A DNA stretch of 64,000 nucleotides from Dyadobacter pollutisoli (GCF_026625565.1 NZ_CP112998.1:2606501-2670500), one strand, 5' to 3'. Numbered from the stretch's first letter, positions 1-9,378 are shown. A program made the numbers and translations. Notes: a model not told the origin generated them from the letters alone.

Positions 1-537
1 ACTTACCAATTGAAATTACGTTACTATGCGTCTGGTAATGCGCTTGTTAGTTTTTCTGTGAATGGCAGTGTGGTTTTGCCATCGGTGCAACTGCCCTCGA
101 CTTATAGCTGGAACATTGTTTGGAGAGAAGAGATCATTAACATCGCGCTTGTGGAAGGTAACAACAACGTTCGGATTCAAGGACTAGCCGGGCCGAGCTG
201 TCGTCAGGATAAAATATGTGTAACTGGCGGAGGGGCGAATACGCGAATGGGCGCGCCGGAAGCCAAAACGCAAACCACCGGCTTTGAAGATGCTCTGACT
301 GTATACCCGAACCCATCTACGTCCCACTTTGAAGCGAAATTCAATCTTAAAGCCGGAAGCGAGGGGATCATCACGGTAACCGATATGCAGGGCAAGCGGT
401 GGTACAATAGCCAAGTAAAAGGTAAAGGAAATCATCAGGAGCAGATCAGGCTGAACAACGCTCCCGCTGGGATTTACATTTTGCAGATCAAAAAGGGAAA
501 TGAAACTGAAACAAAAAAACTGCTGCTAACTCAATAA
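1..537 (+). CDS. C-terminal end of a secreted protein with T9SS sorting domain (partial)
   Basis: The reading frame is open from the first base, so the start lies before the window. The first ~75 codons form a beta-rich stretch of the kind found at the end of carbohydrate-binding (CBM6/35-like) modules, with alternating hydrophobic strands and a Cys pair. From about residue 95 the sequence is typical of a type A type IX secretion sorting domain: a VYPNPS motif, then a GIITVTDMQGK strand, a PAGIYILQI motif and a basic tail. Such domains carry proteins through the T9SS of Bacteroidota to the surface. The enzyme or adhesin function lies outside the window and cannot be named. The CBM reading is uncertain; the sorting domain is clear. 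Confidence 0.85.
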   Translation, partial: TYQLKLRYYASGNALVSFSVNGSVVLPSVQLPSTYSWNIVWREEIINIALVEGNNNVRIQGLAGPSCRQDKICVTGGGANTRMGAPEAKTQTTGFEDALTVYPNPSTSHFEAKFNLKAGSEGIITVTDMQGKRWYNSQVKGKGNHQEQIRLNNAPAGIYILQIKKGNETETKKLLLTQ

Positions 538-544
538 AAACATC

Positions 545-590
545 TGCACACAAAAAAGACCGGAAGGGATTCCGGCCTTTTTTGTGTGCA
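545..590. terminator. Bidirectional intrinsic terminator
   Basis: A near-perfect inverted repeat (TGCACACAAAAAAG ... CTTTTTTGTGTGCA) encloses a GC-rich inner stem CCGGAA/TTCCGG with a short loop. A-runs on one side and T-runs on the other let it end transcription from both directions. It lies between two convergent genes: the T9SS cargo on the plus strand and the M61 peptidase on the minus strand. Confidence 0.9.
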
Positions 591-601
591 ACTTCTGTCA
601 A

Positions 602-2419
602 TCATTTAATCTTGCTATCCAGCCACTCTTTACGAAATTTCTTCATTTCGGCTGTTACAGGCAAATTTGCCTCTTCGTTCAGCGTGACGATAAGCCTTGG
701 ATTTTCAGCAATCGTGAGCATTGTGGATTTAATTTCGCCGCGATGACGATAGTCAATGGTAACATTTTCTCCCGGTTTGTGCGCTTTAACAATTGCTGTC
801 AGTTCTGCCTGTGTTCCCACAGTTTTACCATCAACCTTCACGAGTTGATCATCAATGTCAATTCCCGCAGCATATAGCGGCGTGCCAATAATTGTGTTGG
901 ATTGTACAGTCAGCTCAGTACCTTCTTTAAATCGCATATCCCCTATCCAAGGCTGTCCTTCAAACTGCTTTTTCAGTGACAAACCGGCCATTTGGAGCAA
1001 AGGAGCGTAGTTAAATGACTCATTACCATTGACATACTTTTGAAAAAAGCTTTCCGCAAACACTTTATCCTTTGAAAAAACGGCAAGTACCGTTTGCAGA
1101 TCTGACACCTGGTAAGGGATTTCAGGTTTGCCATGTTTTGCCCAAAGCGCTTTCATAAAACCGTCCAATGTCAGCCCGCGAGTTCTGAGTTCCAGATCCA
1201 AAGCCAGGGCAATGGACGCTCCATATGGATAGTAAGATGTATAAGTATTAGGATAATTCGTCTTGTCCACCGCAACGCCAGCATCCACAAAAACAGCATT
1301 GCAGCTAGCCTGTACAGGTGAAATCCGTTTTGCCCCCGGTGTATTTTCTTTGGTATTCACGAGCGACGTTAAAGTCTGGCAATACTCTGCAGGAGAGTCA
1401 AATCCGGCCCGGGCAAGAATAAGATCGCCATAGTATTGGGTAAAACCCTCGGCAAACCACAACTCGAAGCTCATGTTACTCTTTTCAAAATTGAATGGTT
1501 CAAGCGTTTTCGGTCTGATACGCTCCACATTCCAGGTGTGAAAGAATTCGTGAGAAAAAACGCCCAGCAGGTTATTGGCACCATTGAAAGCCACAGGCAA
1601 TGTGATCATTGTGCTGTTGCGGTGCTCCATTCCGTCGCCTTTAACGTACGGATTGATGCTCGCCAGAAATGTATACTGACCAAAATCAAAGACTGGAAAC
1701 TCACCAAAAATCGTCAGTGCTTCCTGTGTAATGCGTTTGATTTTGTATGCGAAATTGTCTGCCAGCGAGTCGGTCGAAGTTGCTTCCAATGCCAGCCGGA
1801 ATTTTGCAGGCGTTTTGTCCGGGTTATTGACCGTCCATTCCTTCATGATCAGACTGCCTATTTTGATAGGCGAGTCCATAAAATATTGGAGGTCGGGCGC
1901 TGTAAATGTAGTTGCGTCACTTCCTGGTTTGAGCTGCGTTGCAATCACCCATTGTCGATTTTTGGGTAACTCAAATTTCACCGAGATGGGCGCTTTTTCC
2001 AACTCTTTGACCCACATAAAAGTCGCGGGCGCATTCAAATGGACGCTACTTTGATCCAACCCGGCATAAGTACCGTCCGCATGGTTGGCATATAATGTAT
2101 ACTGGACTTTTACAGAACCATCAATTCCGGACACCTTATATATGTCCCCATCGACCCGCTGAACGGGTAGAGGCTTTCCGGCCTTGTCAAATGCGAGCAC
2201 ATCGTAAATATTTTTCCCGTACTCATGTGTGGCGTACCTGCCCGGCGACGACCTGCTCATACGGAAAACAAGTTCCTTTTGCGGTACGTCGGTGACGGTT
2301 ACCGCAATGTTAGCTTCATGGTGTACGAGGTTGGGGAATGACACATCGTAATTAATTTTTTGGGCTGATGCATTAAAGCCCAGAAAAGGCAGCATACCCA
2401 GCAAGAGTAGTTTTTTCAT
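602..2419 (-). CDS. M61-family (glycyl aminopeptidase-like) metallopeptidase with PDZ domain, exported
   Basis: This is a predicted exported zinc peptidase of family M61. The ATG at 2419 is chosen because it gives a clean Sec signal (KKLLLLGMLPFLGFNASAQ); a longer reading from a TTG at 2455 would put 12 residues in front of it. The protein has 605 residues. Residues ~20-180 match the M61 N-terminal beta domain. The zinc motif HEFFHTWN is at His290-Glu291-His294, with a downstream WFAEGFTQYY segment that can supply the third ligand. A PDZ-like domain follows at ~490-580 (GIDIDDQLVKVDGK). It probably acts in the periplasm on peptides with small N-terminal residues, as the family does, but the substrate cannot be read from the sequence. 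It stands alone, convergent to the T9SS cargo gene. Confidence 0.88.
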   Translation of the reverse strand: MKKLLLLGMLPFLGFNASAQKINYDVSFPNLVHHEANIAVTVTDVPQKELVFRMSRSSPGRYATHEYGKNIYDVLAFDKAGKPLPVQRVDGDIYKVSGIDGSVKVQYTLYANHADGTYAGLDQSSVHLNAPATFMWVKELEKAPISVKFELPKNRQWVIATQLKPGSDATTFTAPDLQYFMDSPIKIGSLIMKEWTVNNPDKTPAKFRLALEATSTDSLADNFAYKIKRITQEALTIFGEFPVFDFGQYTFLASINPYVKGDGMEHRNSTMITLPVAFNGANNLLGVFSHEFFHTWNVERIRPKTLEPFNFEKSNMSFELWFAEGFTQYYGDLILARAGFDSPAEYCQTLTSLVNTKENTPGAKRISPVQASCNAVFVDAGVAVDKTNYPNTYTSYYPYGASIALALDLELRTRGLTLDGFMKALWAKHGKPEIPYQVSDLQTVLAVFSKDKVFAESFFQKYVNGNESFNYAPLLQMAGLSLKKQFEGQPWIGDMRFKEGTELTVQSNTIIGTPLYAAGIDIDDQLVKVDGKTVGTQAELTAIVKAHKPGENVTIDYRHRGEIKSTMLTIAENPRLIVTLNEEANLPVTAEMKKFRKEWLDSKIK

Positions 2420-2563
2420 CACAACTAATAGGTTTTCAGAATGCAGAAAGTTCAATTTAAAGGATATCTCCTACATTTTGTACCTGAATAGCCCAAGTGC
2501 CACTATTATTGCTTAATTTTTCCGTTCCAAATACCATTAAAACTAAAAATAGTCTTGAATAAA

Positions 2564-3253
2564 ATGAAAAAACTGGTACTGCTGCTGAGTGCATTGATCT
2601 TGCTTGTTTACCAAAAATCGCATAGTCAAACCAAAGATCTTTTGAATGGAAAAGACCTGAAAGGCTGGCATGTCGACGTTCCGGAAATGGATAAAGATCC
2701 GACAGTAAAAAGTCCATTTTTGATCAGAAACGGCTTACTTGTCAGTATGGGAACACCGGGCGGTCACCTGATCACAGACGCTGAGTACCAGAATTTTCGT
2801 TTAACATTCCAGTACCGTTTTGCAGGAAAACCGGGCAACTGCGGCGCACTTGTTTTTGTTTCGACTTCAAGAGCGCTTTATGAAATGTTCCCAAAATCCA
2901 TCGAGATACAAATGATGAATCAGAATGCAGGTGATTTCTGGTGTATTCAGGAGGACATTACCGTTCCTGACATGGAAAAAAGACGGGGCCCGAAAGAGAA
3001 ATGGGGAGTGAATGGTGACAAGCTACGTCGCATTCCTAACCTGACGGACGGTACGGAAAAACCGCTGGGCGAATGGAATTCGATGAAAATTGAATGCCTG
3101 AAAAATTCCATTAAAGTGTGGCTGAATGGTGAGCTGGTGAACTATGGTTATAATGCAACTGCCGAAAAAGGGCAAATCGCATTACAGTCTGAGGGCTCGG
3201 AGGTTGAATTCAAGGAGGTTAAGGTTACACCCATTAAAAGTCTAACAAAGTAA
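2564..3253 (+). CDS. DUF1080 (3-keto-disaccharide hydrolase-type) exported protein
   Basis: This 229-residue protein begins with a Sec signal (MKKLVLLLSALILLVYQ...). The ATG at 2564 is preferred over an in-frame TTG at 2555. From residue ~25 the sequence follows the DUF1080 concanavalin-like fold: LLNGKDLKGWH near the start, YQNFRLTFQYRF, CGALVFVSTS, SIEIQMM, GEWNSMKIECL, VWLNGELVN and a closing GQIALQSEGSEVEFKEV. Family members hydrolyse 3-keto sugars or bind glycans in Bacteroidota, Planctomycetes and relatives; the activity here is inferred only from the family. Its TAA is followed immediately by the ATG of lspA, so the two are probably cotranscribed. Confidence 0.85.
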   Translation: MKKLVLLLSALILLVYQKSHSQTKDLLNGKDLKGWHVDVPEMDKDPTVKSPFLIRNGLLVSMGTPGGHLITDAEYQNFRLTFQYRFAGKPGNCGALVFVSTSRALYEMFPKSIEIQMMNQNAGDFWCIQEDITVPDMEKRRGPKEKWGVNGDKLRRIPNLTDGTEKPLGEWNSMKIECLKNSIKVWLNGELVNYGYNATAEKGQIALQSEGSEVEFKEVKVTPIKSLTK

Positions 3254-3766
3254 ATGTTACCCATCAAATCCAGTCGGGTTGTCAGAAATATATCGATCCT
3301 GTGCATTCTGGTCGCTAATATCGGGTGCGACCAGATTTCAAAAAATGTGATCAGGCAGAATGTCGGTTTTTATGAAACCATTGATGTAATTGAAGACTAC
3401 GTAACGATCACGTATGTAGAAAATACCGGTGCTTTTCTGAGCATTGGAAGCGCATTGCCTGAAACACTGAAAATTATCATTCTTTCCGTCATACCACTCA
3501 TCGCCTTATTTTTCGGTATCATTTACATTTTGTTGAAAAAGAACCTAAGCTGGATGAGTGCGCTCGCATTGAGCTTTGCGATCGGAGGCGGTATCGGCAA
3601 CATTTACGACCGGCTGGTACACGGCTCGGTGACGGATTTCATGCATATTAATTTCGGCGTCTTTCAAACCGGCATCTTTAATATGGCCGATGTCTCCATT
3701 ATGACAGGTATGTTTATCTTCCTGGTACAATCGTATTCCAGGCAGAGGGAGAGGATGTTGCGTTGA
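3254..3766 (+). CDS. lspA: Lipoprotein signal peptidase (signal peptidase II)
   Basis: This inner-membrane aspartyl peptidase removes signal peptides from prolipoproteins ahead of the lipidated Cys. The 170-residue sequence has four hydrophobic helices. The conserved blocks are all present: NTGAFLSIGS in the first periplasmic region, then GGIGNIYDR and GSVTDFMHI, which supply the two catalytic aspartates (Asp119 and Asp128). The ATG abuts the stop of the DUF1080 gene with no spacer, which suggests coupled translation. The length is normal for the family. The TPR lipoprotein at 20492 is one likely substrate in this window. Confidence 0.95.
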   Translation: MLPIKSSRVVRNISILCILVANIGCDQISKNVIRQNVGFYETIDVIEDYVTITYVENTGAFLSIGSALPETLKIIILSVIPLIALFFGIIYILLKKNLSWMSALALSFAIGGGIGNIYDRLVHGSVTDFMHINFGVFQTGIFNMADVSIMTGMFIFLVQSYSRQRERMLR

Positions 3767-3767
3767 C

Positions 3768-3832
3768 ATCGGCAGTCGGCCATCGGAAGTCGGCATAAAA
3801 ACTGATTGCCGATGGCCGAAAGCTGACAGCCG
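3768..3832. repeat. GC-rich dispersed hairpin between convergent genes (copy 1)
   Basis: This imperfect inverted repeat is built from TCGGC/GCCGA words (such as AGTCGGCCATCGG) and fills the gap between lspA and acnA. A second element made of the same words lies at 19440-19524. The stem sits exactly between two convergent stop codons, so it may work as a bidirectional terminator. The shared vocabulary points to a dispersed palindromic repeat family. Confidence 0.65.
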
Positions 3833-3836
3833 TTTC

Positions 3837-6104
3837 TTATGCTCCCACTGATCTACGAATAATGTTCAATGCCGAACCTGCTTTGAACCATTCGATTTGT
3901 TGGGCATTGTAAGTATGGTTTACAGGGAATTCCTCAGTCGTACCGTCATTGTGGTGTAATACGATCGTGAGAGGCTGTCCTTCTGCAAATGTCTGCAGTC
4001 CGAGAATATCAATGGTATCGTCTTCCTGAATTTTGTCGTAGTCGGCAGTATTCGCGAAAGTCAACGCAAGCATTCCTTGCTTCTTCAGGTTAGTTTCGTG
4101 GATACGTGCGAAAGATTTGGTCAGGATCGCGCGTACTCCGAGGAACCTTGGCTCCATCGCTGCATGCTCACGTGACGAACCTTCACCGTAATTTTCATCC
4201 CCTACCACAATTGTTCCGATGCCGTGTGCTTTGTAGTCACGCTGCACCGCAGGAACTTCTGCGTACTGATTTGAAAGCTGGTTCTTGATGGCATTGGTCT
4301 TCTCATTGTAGAAGTTAACCGCGCCGATCAACATATTATTAGAGATATTGTCAAGGTGACCACGGTATTTCAACCATGGGCCGGCCATTGAAATATGGTC
4401 AGTTGTACATTTGCCTTTTGCTTTAATAAGCAATTTCAAACCGGTAAGATCTGTACCTTCCCATTCAGGAAAAGGCGCAAGGAGCTGCAAACGATCAGAA
4501 GTAGGACTTACCAAAACCTGAACTTTGCTTGGATCTTCGGCAGGCGCCTGATAACCGGCATCCTCTACTGCGTATCCTCTGATCGGCTGCTCCAAACCAC
4601 TTGGTTCGTCTAGCATTACTTCAACACCTTCCGAGTTCAATAATGTGTCCTTGCGCGGGTCGAAAGTAAGACGACCTGCGATCGCCAATGCTGTAACGAT
4701 TTCAGGAGAAGCTACGAACGAGTGCGTATTGGGGTTACCATCGGCACGTTTCGAAAAGTTACGGTTGAATGATGTAATGATTGAGTTTTTCTCGCCTTTT
4801 TCAGCGCCATGACGTGCCCACTGACCAATACAAGGCCCGCAAGCATTCGCCAGCACAACACCACCTATTTGTGCAAATGTATCCAGATAACCGTCGCGCT
4901 CCACCGTATAGCGAACGAGTTCAGAACCTGGTGTAATGGTATATTCTGAGCTTACAGTCAGTTTTTTATCAACAGCCTGTTGCGCCAGGGACGCCGCGCG
5001 GCTCACATCTTCATAACTGGAATTGGTACAGGACCCGATCAACCCTACTGACAGTACTTCCGGCCAGCCGTTTTCTCTTACTGCGGTAGCAAATTTTGAA
5101 AGTGGCCATGCCAAATCCGGTGTGAAAGGTCCGTTTACATGCGGCTCTAATGTTGAAAGGTCTAATTCGATCAGCTGATCATAATAAGTCGCCGGATCTG
5201 CATATACTTCATCATCAGAACGCAAATATTGCTTAACTGCGTCAGCAGCATCCGCGACGTCAGCTCTTTCAGTGGCTCTCAGATACGCTGCGCTTCTGGC
5301 GTCATAGGCGAAAATAGAGGTTGTTGCCCCAATCTCCGCACCCATGTTACAGATGGTTGCTTTTCCGGTTGCTGAAATGCTTTCTGCACCATCTCCGAAA
5401 TATTCAACTACGTATCCGGTTCCACCTTTTACTGTCAATTGTCCTGCTACCCATAGAATTACGTCCTTAGCAGCAGTCCATCCGCTCAGCTTTCCTGTTA
5501 GTTTAACGCCGATCAAACGAGGCATTTTCAATTCCCAGGCAAGGCCGGACATAACATCGCTGGCATCCGCACCGCCGACACCGATGGCGATCATTCCCAA
5601 ACCACCTGCATTAGGCGTGTGAGAATCCGTACCGATCATCATACCGCCAGGAAAAGCGTAATTTTCAAGCACTACCTGGTGAATGATACCCGCTCCCGCT
5701 CTCCAGAATCCCAAACCATACTTATTGGATACAGAAGAAAGGAAATCGTAAACCTCTTTATTCTTATCAACAGCGTTCTTTAAGTCCTGGGCTGCTCCTA
5801 CCTCAGCCTGGATCAGGTGATCACAGTGTACAGTAGATGGAACAGCAACCTGCGGCCTTCCAGCCTGCATAAATTGCAAAAGAGCCATTTGCGCAGTAGC
5901 ATCCTGCATGGCCACACGGTCAGGAGCAAAATCTACATATGATTTACCTCGCTCGTAAACCTGAGTGGGTTTTCCTTCCCACAAATGGGAATACAAAATC
6001 TTCTCTGCCAAAGTTAAAGGCCGCCCTTCAATTTTACGAGCAGCTTCTACTCTTTCCTGCATACGGGCGTAAACGCCCTTAATCATGTCTAAGTCAAAAG
6101 CCAT
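3837..6104 (-). CDS. acnA: Aconitate hydratase, mitochondrial/AcnA type
   Basis: This TCA-cycle enzyme interconverts citrate and isocitrate with a [4Fe-4S] cluster. The protein has 755 residues, close to mitochondrial aconitase and shorter than E. coli AcnA. The cluster ligands are visible as GSCTNSS (Cys359) and ANACGPCIGQW (Cys422, Cys425). The swivelling C-terminal domain follows, with GEGSSREHAAMEPRFLG. It lies 55 bases downstream of acnB on the same strand, so the two probably form an acnB-acnA operon. The first ~75 bases of this gene and its leader are repeated, in decayed form, upstream of acnB. Having both aconitase types side by side is redundant; they may differ in oxidative stability or expression. 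Confidence 0.95.
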   Translation of the reverse strand: MAFDLDMIKGVYARMQERVEAARKIEGRPLTLAEKILYSHLWEGKPTQVYERGKSYVDFAPDRVAMQDATAQMALLQFMQAGRPQVAVPSTVHCDHLIQAEVGAAQDLKNAVDKNKEVYDFLSSVSNKYGLGFWRAGAGIIHQVVLENYAFPGGMMIGTDSHTPNAGGLGMIAIGVGGADASDVMSGLAWELKMPRLIGVKLTGKLSGWTAAKDVILWVAGQLTVKGGTGYVVEYFGDGAESISATGKATICNMGAEIGATTSIFAYDARSAAYLRATERADVADAADAVKQYLRSDDEVYADPATYYDQLIELDLSTLEPHVNGPFTPDLAWPLSKFATAVRENGWPEVLSVGLIGSCTNSSYEDVSRAASLAQQAVDKKLTVSSEYTITPGSELVRYTVERDGYLDTFAQIGGVVLANACGPCIGQWARHGAEKGEKNSIITSFNRNFSKRADGNPNTHSFVASPEIVTALAIAGRLTFDPRKDTLLNSEGVEVMLDEPSGLEQPIRGYAVEDAGYQAPAEDPSKVQVLVSPTSDRLQLLAPFPEWEGTDLTGLKLLIKAKGKCTTDHISMAGPWLKYRGHLDNISNNMLIGAVNFYNEKTNAIKNQLSNQYAEVPAVQRDYKAHGIGTIVVGDENYGEGSSREHAAMEPRFLGVRAILTKSFARIHETNLKKQGMLALTFANTADYDKIQEDDTIDILGLQTFAEGQPLTIVLHHNDGTTEEFPVNHTYNAQQIEWFKAGSALNIIRRSVGA

Positions 6105-6159
6105 AGTAATTAAATTAATGCTGATACATTCCGACTGTCAAAAATCGCGCCACCAATGA

Positions 6160-8931
6160 CTATCTACTCAATTGTTTTGATGGAGGTGCGAACTTGGTCA
6201 TATCAATGCCAACCACTGCAGCTTTGTATTCAGCCAGGTTAGGGATTCGTCCAAGGATTGCAGACAGCACAACTACCGGAGTGGATGCAAGCAGCGACTC
6301 TCCTTTTTTACGCTCTGAATCTTCCACAACTCTTCCCTGGAAAAGACGAGTCGACGTTGCCATAACTGTATCTCCTTTGGCCGCTTTTTCCTGATTTCCC
6401 ATGCAGAGGTTACAGCCGGGACGTTCGAGATACATCATATTTTCGTACTCGGTACGTGCCGCCACTTTCGGGGCTTTATCGTCGAATTCGAAACCGGAGT
6501 ATTTCTGCAACACATCCCAGTCACCTTCACTTTTAAGCTCTTCTATAATATTATATGTAGGTGCTGCTACTACCAGCGGTGCATGGAACTCTACCTTACC
6601 TTGCTGCTCCTCTAAATTCTTAAGCATCTGAGAAACAATTTTCAAATCCCCCTTATGAACCATGCAAGATCCGACAAAACCAAGATCCACTTTTTTATCG
6701 TCCCCATAGTAAGAGAGCGCACGAATGGTATCATGCGTGTAACGCTTAGAAACGTCTTTATTATTAACGTCTGGATCCGCGATCATTGGTTCAACGATCA
6801 CATCCAGATCAATCACCACCTCAGCGTAGTACTTTGCATTTGCGTCCGGAGCCAAAGCTGGCATCTCGCCTGATTTGATCTCTGCAATTCGCTTGTCCGC
6901 TTTATTAATCAATCCTTGCAAAACCTGTCTGTGATTGTCCATACCCTTGTCGATCATGATCTGGATTCTGCTTTTCGCAATCTCCAGTGATTCAATCAGG
7001 GTATCATCCTCAGATATACAGATAGAAGCTTTTGCCTTCATTTCTGCCGTCCAGTCTGTAAAAGTGAATGCCTGGTCAGCAGGAAGCGTTCCAAGGTGAA
7101 CCTCAATGATCCTGCCCTGAAATACATTTTCTCCACCAAACTTCTGAAGCATCTGAGCCTGGGTAGCATGAACCACATCACGGAAATCCATGTGATCCTT
7201 CATTCCACCCTTGAAAGTTACCTTCACTGATTCCGGAATGGGCATTGACGCTTCACCGGTAGCAAGCGCAAGCGCAACTGTTCCTGAGTCAGCTCCAAAA
7301 GCAACCCCTTTGGACATCCTCGTGTGAGAGTCGCCACCAATAATGATCGCCCACTCGTCCACAACGATATCGTTCAGAACTTTGTGGATCACGTCAGTCA
7401 TGGAGTGATATTCGCCTTTCGGGTCACGGGCAGTGATCAAACCGAAATCATTCATGAACTTCATCAGCTTCGGAATGTTTGCCTGCGCCTTTTTATCCCA
7501 TACTGATGCAGTGTGACATCCTGACTGGTAGGCGCCATCAACGATTGGCGAAATCACGGTTGCAGCCATTGACTCCAATTCCTGAGAAGTCATCAAACCG
7601 GTTGTATCTTGCGAACCTACGATATTAACCTCTACGCGAACATCGGAACCGGCGTGCAAAACTTTGCCGGGAGTGGTACCAACTGCATTTTTGTTGAAGA
7701 TTTTTTCAACTGCTGTAAGGCCTTGTCCTTCGTGAGAAATCTCTTTTGACGGAGCATATACCAGCGGAATATCGATACCCAGAATCTTCGCGGCAACTGT
7801 CTGGATCTTTTTACCGAATACGATCGCGTATGATCCGCCAGCTTTTATAAATTCCATTTTCTGAGGCGTCAGTGCCTTAGAAATGTCAATCAGTTCCTGA
7901 TCGCCTTTGTATAGCTTTTTATTCTTTATGCTAATGGTCAGCTCAGTACCGGTTGCAACAGAGTAGACCTCCTCGAGAACAGGATCGCCGCTTTCATTGC
8001 GGACAATGTTACCGTCTGCATCAACCTTTTTAACCCAGTTTTTGAGATCAATTCCAATACCACCGGTCACATCAACTGTAGTAAGAAAAATCGGAGAGAT
8101 ACCATTTGTACCTCCCACGATCGGGGCAATATTGACGAAGGGAATATACGGGCTTGCCTGTTTACCAGTCCAAAGCGCCACGTTGTTCACTCCTGACATT
8201 CTGGATGACCCCACGCCCATTGTGCCTTTCTCGGCTATCAACATCACGCTTTTATCAGGATGCTCAGCTTGAAGTGCTTTAATTTCCTGCTGTGCCTTTG
8301 GAGTGATCATACATAAACCATGTAGCTCACGGTCCGATCTTGAATGGGCCTGGTTACCAGGAGAAAGCAAATCGGTTGAAATGTCGCCTTCACCAGCTAT
8401 ATAGGTAACGATCTTAATTTCGTCGGGAACGTCCGGCAGTTTCGTAAAAAACTCAGCCTGAGCGTAACTTTTAATAATATCTATGGCGATTTCGTTGTTG
8501 CTCTTATATGCCTCTTTCAGGCGGTCTATATCAGCATCATAAAGGAAAACCTGTGTTTTAAGAACCCTTGCAGCTTCTGTCGCGATAGACAGGTCATCGC
8601 CCAGGGCCAGGTCGAGCAATACTTCAATGGAAGGGCCACCTTTCATATGAGATAATAACTCAAAGGCGAAAGCAGGCGATATTTCTTCTACCAGAGATGC
8701 TCCCAAAATGATCTCTTTTAAAAACCTGGCTTTCACACCAGCGGCACTGGTAGTTCCCGGCAAAGTGTTGTAAATAAAAAACCGAAGGGAGTCTTCCCGA
8801 TATTCGTTATTTGGATCTTTAATCTGTGCAATGATTTCCCCCAGCAATTCGGCACCATCTATTGGCTTGGGATTAAGCCCCTGGGTTTTTCTTTCTTCTA
8901 TTTCTTTGATGTAATCCTGATAAATATTCAT
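6160..8931 (-). CDS. acnB: Bifunctional aconitate hydratase 2 / 2-methylisocitrate dehydratase
   Basis: This is an AcnB-type aconitase of 923 residues, with an N-terminal HEAT-like domain (~1-160), a swivelling domain containing KGTMGVGSSRMSG, and the catalytic domains. The iron-sulfur ligands are GSCMVHKG (Cys756) and PGCNLCMGNQ (Cys840, Cys843). The E. coli family member is bifunctional, also acting in the methylcitrate cycle; that role is inferred here. It is the promoter-proximal gene of the acnB-acnA pair. Its leader carries a truncated acnA start with a short ORF, so part of the original acnA control region now seems to drive acnB. Confidence 0.95.
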   Translation of the reverse strand: MNIYQDYIKEIEERKTQGLNPKPIDGAELLGEIIAQIKDPNNEYREDSLRFFIYNTLPGTTSAAGVKARFLKEIILGASLVEEISPAFAFELLSHMKGGPSIEVLLDLALGDDLSIATEAARVLKTQVFLYDADIDRLKEAYKSNNEIAIDIIKSYAQAEFFTKLPDVPDEIKIVTYIAGEGDISTDLLSPGNQAHSRSDRELHGLCMITPKAQQEIKALQAEHPDKSVMLIAEKGTMGVGSSRMSGVNNVALWTGKQASPYIPFVNIAPIVGGTNGISPIFLTTVDVTGGIGIDLKNWVKKVDADGNIVRNESGDPVLEEVYSVATGTELTISIKNKKLYKGDQELIDISKALTPQKMEFIKAGGSYAIVFGKKIQTVAAKILGIDIPLVYAPSKEISHEGQGLTAVEKIFNKNAVGTTPGKVLHAGSDVRVEVNIVGSQDTTGLMTSQELESMAATVISPIVDGAYQSGCHTASVWDKKAQANIPKLMKFMNDFGLITARDPKGEYHSMTDVIHKVLNDIVVDEWAIIIGGDSHTRMSKGVAFGADSGTVALALATGEASMPIPESVKVTFKGGMKDHMDFRDVVHATQAQMLQKFGGENVFQGRIIEVHLGTLPADQAFTFTDWTAEMKAKASICISEDDTLIESLEIAKSRIQIMIDKGMDNHRQVLQGLINKADKRIAEIKSGEMPALAPDANAKYYAEVVIDLDVIVEPMIADPDVNNKDVSKRYTHDTIRALSYYGDDKKVDLGFVGSCMVHKGDLKIVSQMLKNLEEQQGKVEFHAPLVVAAPTYNIIEELKSEGDWDVLQKYSGFEFDDKAPKVAARTEYENMMYLERPGCNLCMGNQEKAAKGDTVMATSTRLFQGRVVEDSERKKGESLLASTPVVVLSAILGRIPNLAEYKAAVVGIDMTKFAPPSKQLSR

Positions 8932-8980
8932 ATTCGAAATCTTTTCAAATGTTAAAGGCAGATTTATAAAACGGTCATTA

Positions 8981-9065
8981 GAGCACTACGAGCCGCTTCT
9001 ACTCCTTCTTGCATTCGGGCATAATACCCTTCATCATGTCCAAGTTAAAAGCCATAGTAATTAAT
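8981..9065 (-). pseudogene. Decayed fragment of the acnA 5' end (leader plus ~24 codons)
   Basis: On the minus strand from the ATG at 9055 the sequence reads MAFNLDMMKG, matching MAFDLDMIKG of acnA. It then continues as codons equivalent to ARMQEGVEAARSAL after a one-base deletion that puts everything out of frame. The in-frame product is therefore only about 18 codons and ends at a TAG near 8999. The similarity also covers bases just before the ATG (TTAATTACT in both copies). No further acnA sequence follows before acnB starts at 8931. It may act as a leader ORF for acnB or be pure debris. Confidence 0.85.
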
Positions 9066-9306
9066 CAAATTTTGGGAATATCTGTTGTCAATAAAACACG
9101 CGAAAGTACGAAATTACAAAATATCCGAAGGCATTCGAATGCTTTTTCACTACTATTTAGCATGATTATATACTAATAGTACGTTTAGATAACCACGTCA
9201 TAATTTTTTTTGTTCTGCCATCCCCTCCATTTCGGAAATTATTTAAAAATCGTCCGGTAAAAACGTCCTGATCTGCTGAGGTTTAAAATTACCTTTTTTC
9301 AGGCGC
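9066..9306. promoter_or_regulatory. Divergent intergenic region between the aconitase operon and topA
   Basis: This AT-rich stretch has no ORF and must carry promoters for acnB-acnA on the minus strand and part of the topA control region on the plus strand. On the minus strand the words TAATTTCG and TACTTTCG near 9100-9120 resemble weak versions of the Bacteroidota -7 element, but no convincing -33 element was found. Nothing else could be recognised. Confidence 0.4.
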
Positions 9307-9339
9307 TTTGATTTTTTGCAGGAATGTGCCCTATATTTG
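9307..9339 (+). promoter_or_regulatory. Bacteroidota-type promoter for topA
   Basis: TTTG at 9307-9310 and TATATTTG (TAnnTTTG) at 9332-9339 are separated by 21 bases, as in promoters read by the Bacteroidota primary sigma factor. Transcription would start near 9346. That is upstream of the ATG at 9379 but downstream of the upstream in-frame start at 9316, which supports the shorter topA reading. Confidence 0.65.
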
Positions 9340-9378
9340 GACATTCAAAGTGGTACCAGATCCCTTAAATCAAAAGTT

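Noticed and set aside
1436..1969. 177-codon plus-strand frame opposite the M61 peptidase
   Set aside because: It lies wholly inside a complete, motif-bearing gene and shows Cys/His-rich nonsense composition.
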